Below are positions 23,957 through 29,278 of a stretch of 29,278 nt of DNA, in pieces. How positions within the stretch are numbered: position 1 is the first letter of the stretch; the number at the start of each line of letters is the position of its first letter. Origin of the DNA: Opitutia bacterium UBA977 (GTDB lineage Bacteria > Verrucomicrobiota > Verrucomicrobiia > Opitutales > Coraliomargaritaceae); NCBI GenBank assembly GCA_002292345.1, contig DBBT01000018.1, positions 1 to 29,278 on the forward strand, given 5' to 3'. The notes under the pieces were generated by a model. It made no database searches. It was not told the DNA's origin and saw only the letters and a list, made by a program, of their open reading frames with translations. The translations under genes were made by a program, and so were the position numbers.

Positions 23957-26224
23957 ATGTTAAAGAACAATTCACTAAGAAAATGCATGGTCGTTTGGGC
24001 GACTGGTTTGGCAGCTCTGATTTCCCATGCCGAGCCGATTCAGTTTTTGGAACAAGTTTCCCGTGGCGTGCAACCAACGGCGGATGTTTCGTCGGTGTAT
24101 TCGGCTATAACAGAGTTTGGTGATAATTCTAACGGCGGTGTTGGCGCAGAAAGTCATCGTGATCAGCCGGCGGGGGGAGATGGCCAAAAATGGTTTTTCT
24201 TCCAGACTGGTAACGGCGGGAAAGAGGCCGGAATCCGGATCAATTTAGGCCAGGGATTTGAAATTTCTGATGGCGATTCGATTCAGGTCAGCATGCTTTT
24301 GGGCGAGAAGAGGGGGCAGGCTTACACGGATCCGGTCTCGGTGATGCTGACGGATGGCCTTGCTGGAAGGCCTTTGGCTCTGGCGACGTATGCTCCCGCC
24401 TATACGGACGGCAAGGATCAGGTCACTTTTCTGTTCAAAGAGGGGCTGCGGGACACACAAAAACCGCTGCACGTGAGCATCCTATTCAAACAAGACTCTG
24501 AGGGATTTGTTCAGGGCTTGGCGCGTGATGTTCAGATTGTTCAAGGGGCTGGACTCACTGGCGATGTGCAGGGGCGCTTGGCGAATCATGGCAGTGAACC
24601 CTTTGATTACGATGGAACAATCTGGGGTAAAGAAATCCTGACTCCGAAGCCGGGGCCTGAGCCGAAGATGACCGGCACCACGATTTTTGGGGTTCGCCCT
24701 GGTAAGCCGATTCGGTATTGCGCCACCGCGATTGGCGCCAAACCGCTCACATTCTCTGCAACAGGACTTCCGGCGGGCGTATCGATCGATTCTAAAACCG
24801 GTTGGATCACCGGCCGCGCACCGCAGCAGCAGGGCGATGTGACAATCGCGGTGACGGCAACGAATTCAAAGGGAAGCGACTCACGTGATCTCATCCTACG
24901 CGTTGGCGATGAAATTTGCCTGACTCCGCCGATGGGCTGGAACAGCTGGTATGTCCATTCGGAAGGGGTGAGTGAACAGGCGATCCGTGAAATGGCCACG
25001 GCGATGAAGGAGACAGGGCTGCAGAACTACGGCTGGAGCTTCGTGAATATCGACGACTGCTGGATGGGCGAGCGCGACCCGGTGACCAAGCGGATTCAGG
25101 CCAACGGCAAGTTCGACGACATGAATGCGATGGTCGATTACGTCAATTCTCAGGGGCTGAAGGTCGGGATTTATTCGACCACATGGATGTCGACTTTCGC
25201 TGGTTACATTGGCGGGACTGCGCCGAATGAAGCCGGTGACTACAGCGAGTATTATATGCCGGAGAGTGAACGTCAAAATCCTGATCAGGTGTTCGGCCGT
25301 TTCCCCAGTGGGATTGAAAAACGTATTTGTGAAGTGGGGCCGGTTTGGTTCGTCGATCGCGATGCGCAGCAGTTCGCCGAATGGGGGATCGACTACGTTA
25401 AATACGACTGGCTTGAGTGGGACTTGATGACCGATGAGGAAAGAGCGGCTGGAGTGAAGCCGGTTCGTCATGGTCGCGATAAACAGAAGCAGAACGGAAT
25501 CACACAGCGGTTCTATAACGACTTCCGTGCGCTGGACCGGGACATTGTGCTCAGCCTATCGCCCAAGCATGAGCTCAATGAAGACGGTTTTGTGCGGGAT
25601 AATTGCAACTTGTGGCGACTGACCGCGGATATTCACGCTCATTGGGACCGTATGATTGCGCCGTTTGAGGACGACGTGGTCAAGCGACTTGCGCTGACCC
25701 GTCCGGGCAGCTACGGCGATCTGGATATGCTGCAGATTGGTCCCAAAGGCCGTCCGAACCGCGCCGAAAAAGTGTTCAGGCCGTCGCCTTTGAAGCCGAC
25801 GGAACAGTATCACCAAGTCACGTTGTGGAGCTTGCTGACCCAGCCGCTTTTGCTGTCGTGCAATATCCCGACGATGGATGAATTCGATCTGAATCTGGTC
25901 ACTAACCACGAAGTGTTAGCCGTCAATCAGGATGCGCTCTGTAAGCAGGGCTACCGGCTCGAAAACGAAAAAGGTAACTACGAGTTATGGGCGAAGGATC
26001 TAGCCGACGGCAGCAAGGCGGTGGGCTTGTTTAACCTTTCGGATGATAATCAGGTGCTGACTCTTTCAGCGCAGACACTGGGGATGAAAGGAAAGGTTCG
26101 TGACCTGTGGCGCCAGAAAGACATTGGCATGCTTGAAGATTCGTTCTCTGCCAATGTGAGTGCGCACGGTGTGGTCTTCCTTAAAATTTCCGAGCCTAAG
26201 ACTGCAGCCGTCGCCTCGTTCTAA
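23957..26224 (+). CDS. Secreted alpha-galactosidase, GH27, with N-terminal accessory domains
   Basis: A protein of 755 residues with a signal peptide (MLKNNSLRKCMVVWATGLAA, cleavage near SHA-EP). Residues 28-200 form a beta-rich domain I do not recognise. Residues ~238-318 resemble a putative Ig (He_PIG) domain (GLPAGVSIDSKTGWITGRAP). The GH27 barrel begins at 322 (TPPMGWNSW), with FVNIDDCW (362-369), nucleophile D484 (YVKYDW) and the acid/base D558 (RLTADIHAHW), then a C-terminal beta domain from about 665. GH27 enzymes remove terminal alpha-linked galactose (or GalNAc). It sits between the GH20 and esterase genes, with TACGT motif site 3 upstream, and is followed after 86 bases by the esterase. 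A T-run at 26244-26252 lacks a clear stem. Confidence 0.94.
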   Translation: MLKNNSLRKCMVVWATGLAALISHAEPIQFLEQVSRGVQPTADVSSVYSAITEFGDNSNGGVGAESHRDQPAGGDGQKWFFFQTGNGGKEAGIRINLGQGFEISDGDSIQVSMLLGEKRGQAYTDPVSVMLTDGLAGRPLALATYAPAYTDGKDQVTFLFKEGLRDTQKPLHVSILFKQDSEGFVQGLARDVQIVQGAGLTGDVQGRLANHGSEPFDYDGTIWGKEILTPKPGPEPKMTGTTIFGVRPGKPIRYCATAIGAKPLTFSATGLPAGVSIDSKTGWITGRAPQQQGDVTIAVTATNSKGSDSRDLILRVGDEICLTPPMGWNSWYVHSEGVSEQAIREMATAMKETGLQNYGWSFVNIDDCWMGERDPVTKRIQANGKFDDMNAMVDYVNSQGLKVGIYSTTWMSTFAGYIGGTAPNEAGDYSEYYMPESERQNPDQVFGRFPSGIEKRICEVGPVWFVDRDAQQFAEWGIDYVKYDWLEWDLMTDEERAAGVKPVRHGRDKQKQNGITQRFYNDFRALDRDIVLSLSPKHELNEDGFVRDNCNLWRLTADIHAHWDRMIAPFEDDVVKRLALTRPGSYGDLDMLQIGPKGRPNRAEKVFRPSPLKPTEQYHQVTLWSLLTQPLLLSCNIPTMDEFDLNLVTNHEVLAVNQDALCKQGYRLENEKGNYELWAKDLADGSKAVGLFNLSDDNQVLTLSAQTLGMKGKVRDLWRQKDIGMLEDSFSANVSAHGVVFLKISEPKTAAVASF

Positions 26225-26310
26225 CCGGAGAAATCTGATCAATATTTTTTTGTTAGTAAAATCAACACTGTATGTCGCTAATCCAATTTTCGGATGGAAA
26301 TGATAAATAT

Positions 26311-28227
26311 ATGAACCTTAATTACCTATTCTTACTTTATTTGTTCTCATGTTTGGCCACGCCTAGTTTTGGTCAACTGATTGATTCTTTGCCGCCGCTG
26401 AAGGATGGCAAAGCGCCGCAAACCTTTGATGAGTTGTGGCAGGGGTATGACCCTCGTGCGGAACCTCTGGATGTGGAAGTATTGAAAGAGTGGGAAGAGG
26501 ACGGCGTCATCATGAAGGTGCTGCGCTACCGAATCGGTGTGTTCAATGGCAAGAAAGCAATGATGGCGGCAATCTATGGATACCCCAAAGGGGCGGAAAA
26601 TTTACCAGGCCTGGTGCAGATACACGGCGGTGGACAGTTCGCTGACCATCGTGCGGTGCTGACCAATGCCAAGCGGGGGTATGCAACTATATCGATTGCG
26701 TGGGCTGGTCGAGTGAGTGCGCCCGATTACATTGTGAACAAGCACGATATTCACCTGTTCTGGGACGACAAGACCTCCGATCCGAATTACCGAGTCACCA
26801 CCGACTGGGGGGAGGTAGATGCGTATCACGCTCCGTGTCGCTACAAGGGCAGCGATTTTATCCGTAATTCACCTGCGTCCTCGGCATACTCTCTCGACCC
26901 GGTAGAGTCACCTCGTAATAGCGGCTGGTTTCTCTGCACTATCGGTTCGCGCCGGGCATTAACATTTCTGGAAGAACAGCCGGAAGTGGATGCGGATCGT
27001 TTGGGCGCTTATGGCCACTCCATGGGGGGGAAACTCACCGTGATGCTGGCCGGTGTGGATTCCCGTGTAAAAGCAGCTGCGCCTTCCTGCGGGGGAATCA
27101 GTGACTCCGATGCCAAAAGAAGCCATCGGCTACTCCTTGACGATGTTAGCCTGAATAAAATCACTTGCCCGATCTTCTTTCTCAGCCCGGCCAACGATTT
27201 TCACGGTCGTATCGAAGATCTGCAGGCGGCGCCCTCGAAAATCAAAACTAAAGAGTGGCGCTTCACCTGCGCGCCTCATCATCTACACCAGGATACAAAG
27301 GACTACGAAGTGGCTACTCAGATCTGGTTCGACCAGATTCTTAAGCGCAGCTTTGTCACTCCGAAAACCCCGCATGTTGAGCTGGAGAAGAGCACCAGCG
27401 GTGCACCTTCGCTCACGATCATTCCGGACGTCAGCAAAGAGATTCTCTCGGTGGATGTATTCGTCACTCGCGATGCTGCCAAGAAAGCGGCCGATCGTTT
27501 CTGGCATTATTTCCCGGCCCAAGAAAGTAATGGTAAGTGGACGGCTCCAATTGAACTGTGCGGTCTGGATAAACCGCTCTGGGTATATGCTAATGTCCGT
27601 TATAAACTGCCCTCAGGAATCACGGGTGCGGGCTACTATTACGGGATTTATACCACCGGCAGTTTTGTTGTCTCATCGGAAATGCTGATGATCAGCTCTG
27701 AACAACTAAAGGCTGACGGCATACGTGCTGTTCTTAAAGCCGACGAACAGATTGAGGACTTCTCGGAAGAATGGGAAAAAGAGTGGTATATCTACAGTAA
27801 CGATCCGAATAACTGGCGTTTATCCACTCGTAGGTTGGGGGATGATCTTTATGCTGCGCCAGACTGCGCGAGACTGTCAGTTTCGGTTCGTTCGGAACAG
27901 CCCAACACATTGGTCCTCCTTATTGACGATACGGCCGCTGCTATTGAACTTGCCGGAAATAATGAATGGCAGAGTTTCGTTCTCGATCCTATGGACTTCA
28001 GGGGCGTCGGTGAACGGGTTCGGTCTAGTTGGGAGAATATCAAGTCCTTACAGCTCACCGATGTAGCCACTTTAGACTCGAAAGGAAGTGACAAGGCGAC
28101 CTCACCACTAACGGTCGGATCTCGATGGAAAGGGGCAGCTCCCGAACTGCGTGATATGCGCTGGGTTTCCGAGACTGTCGCTGAACATAGTGCCCGTCGT
28201 GAGGTCAAACTGCTGAATGCGAAATGA
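26311..28227 (+). CDS. Secreted alpha/beta-hydrolase esterase with C-terminal accessory region
   Basis: A protein of 638 residues from the ATG at 26311; an in-frame ATG at 26272 adds 13 residues before the signal peptide (MNLNYLFLLYLFSCLATPSF). The hydrolase domain covers about 40-345: oxyanion-type HGGG (105-108), nucleophile S237 in the elbow GHSMGG, a candidate acid D296 in SPANDFHG, and a candidate His in the APHHLHQD segment. The text resembles acetyl-xylan-esterase/dienelactone hydrolase-like proteins found in verrucomicrobial glycan clusters. The region from about 350 to the end is beta-rich, with a PhoPQ-regulated-protein-like strand pattern and a sandwich domain that may bind sugar. 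A role in removing acetyl or other acyl groups is inferred. The next gene overlaps its stop by 4 bases. Confidence 0.82.
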   Translation: MNLNYLFLLYLFSCLATPSFGQLIDSLPPLKDGKAPQTFDELWQGYDPRAEPLDVEVLKEWEEDGVIMKVLRYRIGVFNGKKAMMAAIYGYPKGAENLPGLVQIHGGGQFADHRAVLTNAKRGYATISIAWAGRVSAPDYIVNKHDIHLFWDDKTSDPNYRVTTDWGEVDAYHAPCRYKGSDFIRNSPASSAYSLDPVESPRNSGWFLCTIGSRRALTFLEEQPEVDADRLGAYGHSMGGKLTVMLAGVDSRVKAAAPSCGGISDSDAKRSHRLLLDDVSLNKITCPIFFLSPANDFHGRIEDLQAAPSKIKTKEWRFTCAPHHLHQDTKDYEVATQIWFDQILKRSFVTPKTPHVELEKSTSGAPSLTIIPDVSKEILSVDVFVTRDAAKKAADRFWHYFPAQESNGKWTAPIELCGLDKPLWVYANVRYKLPSGITGAGYYYGIYTTGSFVVSSEMLMISSEQLKADGIRAVLKADEQIEDFSEEWEKEWYIYSNDPNNWRLSTRRLGDDLYAAPDCARLSVSVRSEQPNTLVLLIDDTAAAIELAGNNEWQSFVLDPMDFRGVGERVRSSWENIKSLQLTDVATLDSKGSDKATSPLTVGSRWKGAAPELRDMRWVSETVAEHSARREVKLLNAK

Positions 28228-28949
28228 GTGATATCACAACATTGACGATGCGCCTAGCTAAAGTTGCAGGGCTTGCCTTCTCCGTTATCTCCGCCCACGC
28301 AGAGATTACGATCGACACTGCGTTTTCAGGTTCTTTTATAGAAGTCAGTAGTCTCACAGATGGTGCCTTTGAGGGCGACCAGAGCGGATCAGATCTGCTC
28401 AACGGGCTCACCGCGACCGTCGCAACTGGATGGAGGATTGAGAATGGCGCAACGGTGGCCGAACTGAACGACGGCATTCATGGAGGATTTCCCGGAGGTA
28501 AAGACGCCGAAGGCACTTGGTCGGATGAAGGTGCCATTGCTGAATACTATTTGGGCACAAATGCACTTGGTTATGACATTACCTCGATCCAAGCGATCGC
28601 GTCCTGGATGAATGCGGGGTTCGGCAATCAGGTGTGGACGGTGGAGGTGAAGCGAGTGGGCGCTGGCTACGCTCTCCTCGCAACGGTTGATTATGCACCG
28701 TTCAATAATGCCGGGGGGGCAACGAAGGTCAATTTGACGGGCTTGAATGCCACAGGGATCGAATCCATTAAGTTCACGGCGGGTTCCACTGCTGGTAAGT
28801 CCATTGGAGACGATTTCGTCTTCCGTGAAATTGACGTGGTAGGCACTGCGACTCAAGGGGGATATGTTGACATCCCCGAGCCATCCTCCGCAACCTTGCT
28901 GGGCGGTCTGCTCGCATTGAGTTACGTCACAATGCGTCGTCGTCGCTAG
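28224..28949 (+). CDS. PEP-CTERM sorting-signal protein
   Basis: A protein of 241 residues. Its ATG overlaps the esterase stop (ATGA), which supports this start; the ATG at 28248 would give a shorter signal peptide (MRLAKVAGLAFSVISAHA). The C-terminus has the full exosortase signal: a PEP motif (IPEPS), a hydrophobic helix (ATLLGGLLALSYVTM) and a basic tail RRRR. The middle ~190 residues look like a beta-sandwich (DGAFEGDQSGSDLLNG, GAIAEYYLGTNALGYDITSIQAIASW, FREIDVVG) of the kind seen in discoidin-like surface proteins. Exosortase (EpsH/XrtA-like) would cut and anchor or release it at the surface; no exosortase is in the window. Co-translation with the esterase suggests a shared role in surface glycan binding. 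Confidence 0.88.
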   Translation: MSDITTLTMRLAKVAGLAFSVISAHAEITIDTAFSGSFIEVSSLTDGAFEGDQSGSDLLNGLTATVATGWRIENGATVAELNDGIHGGFPGGKDAEGTWSDEGAIAEYYLGTNALGYDITSIQAIASWMNAGFGNQVWTVEVKRVGAGYALLATVDYAPFNNAGGATKVNLTGLNATGIESIKFTAGSTAGKSIGDDFVFREIDVVGTATQGGYVDIPEPSSATLLGGLLALSYVTMRRRR

Positions 28950-28969
28950 ACCCCAAGCCTGTTTCTTAA

Positions 28970-28988
28970 CCCTGAGCGAGTCGAAGGG
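28970..28988. repeat. Short palindromic repeat of the CCCTGAGC...GAAGGG type
   Basis: The bases CCCTGAGCGAGTCGAAGGG form an imperfect palindrome. Very similar short palindromes (CCCTTCGAC..GCTCAGGG in the opposite reading) are dispersed in many bacterial genomes. It starts 20 bases after the PEP-CTERM stop codon. It may act as a REP-like element or 3'-end structure. Confidence 0.45.
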
Positions 28989-29116
28989 GCGAAGGGCTGG
29001 ATCCGATCCTGATCTTATCAGTAAAGATCAGCGAAAGTTTGATTCACTAAGCTATGTCGGTGGGATGAGTTTTTTTAACTCACTTAGATTCGGTGAGTGA
29101 GTTGTGGGCGATTTAC
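28989..29116. other. Gene-free spacer before the last gene
   Basis: No coding frame is supported here. A stem of 8 bp (29009-29016 with 29024-29031, CTGATCTT/AAGATCAG) has a 7-base loop but no T-run after it, so it is at best a weak terminator. A T-run, AGTTTTTTT, lies near 29068-29076. The rest shows nothing I can name. Confidence 0.4.
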
Positions 29117-29135
29117 TACGTATTTACGTATATTG
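29117..29135 (+). promoter_or_regulatory. TACGT-type operator/promoter motif, site 4
   Basis: TACGTATTTACGTATATTG differs from sites 1-3 at one base (A for G). It lies 69 bases before the ATG of the last gene. The flanks (CTACT..GCGCGACTAGA) differ from the other copies, so the 19-base core alone is conserved. Confidence 0.58.
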
Positions 29136-29204
29136 CGCGACTAGAGATGTTATCGTATGATGACTCGGTCTACCTTTATTTCTAACCCATAACCCCTAAC
29201 ATAA

Positions 29205-29278
29205 ATGAATTATACAATGAAATTGGTAATGCGCCTCGCTGCAATTGCGGGCCTTGCCCTCTCCGTCCACGCCACCAC
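29205..29278 (+). CDS. Exported protein, N-terminal fragment (cut by window edge)
   Basis: The frame starts at the ATG at 29205 and is open to the window end, giving 24 residues (MNYTMKLVMRLAAIAGLALS, then VHAT). This is a signal peptide. The part MRLAAIAGLALSV is close to MRLAKVAGLAFSV of the PEP-CTERM protein at 28224, so this may be a paralogue of it. The opening MNYTM is the same as in the sulfatase at 14969. The mature function is out of view. TACGT motif site 4 lies 69 bases upstream. Confidence 0.6.
   Translation, partial: MNYTMKLVMRLAAIAGLALSVHAT

Noticed and set aside
29009..29031. Stem-loop as intrinsic terminator of the PEP-CTERM gene
   Set aside because: The 8-bp stem is real, but no T-run follows on either strand.
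1..29278. CRISPR array, tRNA or rRNA genes
   Set aside because: I saw no regularly spaced direct repeats and no cloverleaf or rRNA-like sequence on reading both strands.

Overview
The window looks like a polysaccharide-degradation region of a marine Verrucomicrobiota bacterium, most plausibly class Opitutia (Coraliomargarita/Lentimonas-like). This is an inference from gene content: S1 sulfatases, fucosidase, hexosaminidase, alpha-galactosidase, esterase, PEP-CTERM proteins, a large prepilin-like protein, and lipoprotein-type histidine kinases paired with NarL/LuxR regulators. No 16S or marker gene is present.

Layout. (1) 1-99: the start of a minus-strand probable alpha/beta hydrolase, followed by a REP-like hairpin (156-220). 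(2) 228-4308, minus strand: a three-gene operon. It encodes a 764-residue fusion of a MocD-like di-iron oxygenase, a Rieske ferredoxin and an NqrF-like flavoreductase, then a sugar isomerase-like TIM barrel and a beta-hydroxyacid dehydrogenase. A divergent AraC regulator lies at 4444-5343. (3) 5557-8219, plus strand: a GH29 alpha-L-fucosidase and a secreted glycerophosphodiester phosphodiesterase. (4) 8234-10540: a response regulator with a decapitated histidine kinase, joined to the C-terminal remnant of a LacI regulator and an internal piece of an IS256 transposase. This is a rearrangement scar. (5) 10786-18410, plus strand: a compact operon of a GspK/PilX-like giant prepilin protein, a small exported protein and two S1 sulfatases that overlap. 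(6) 18403-21566, minus strand: an intact lipoprotein sensor kinase and its response regulator. (7) 21781-28949, plus strand: GH20 hexosaminidase, GH27 alpha-galactosidase, an esterase and a PEP-CTERM protein. The start of another exported protein begins at 29205.

Two things stand out. First, the oxygenase fusion joins in one chain the parts that rhizobial rhizopine catabolism encodes as MocD, MocE and MocF, a proposed O-demethylase system. With its TIM-barrel and dehydrogenase partners it may remove O-methyl groups from sugars or cyclitols released by the glycosidases around it. Second, a 19-base element (TACGTRTTTACGTATATTG) occurs four times, each 69-160 bases before a gene of the degradation/export set (prepilin-sulfatase operon, GH20, GH27, terminal exported protein). 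At two of these sites it sits inside a longer ~170-base duplicated promoter segment next to a kinase/regulator pair. This suggests a local regulon.

Taken together, the cluster would sense a glycan at the cell surface, de-sulfate and de-acylate it, trim fucose, N-acetylhexosamine and alpha-galactose, and process modified sugars in the cytoplasm. The actual polysaccharide cannot be named from sequence alone.
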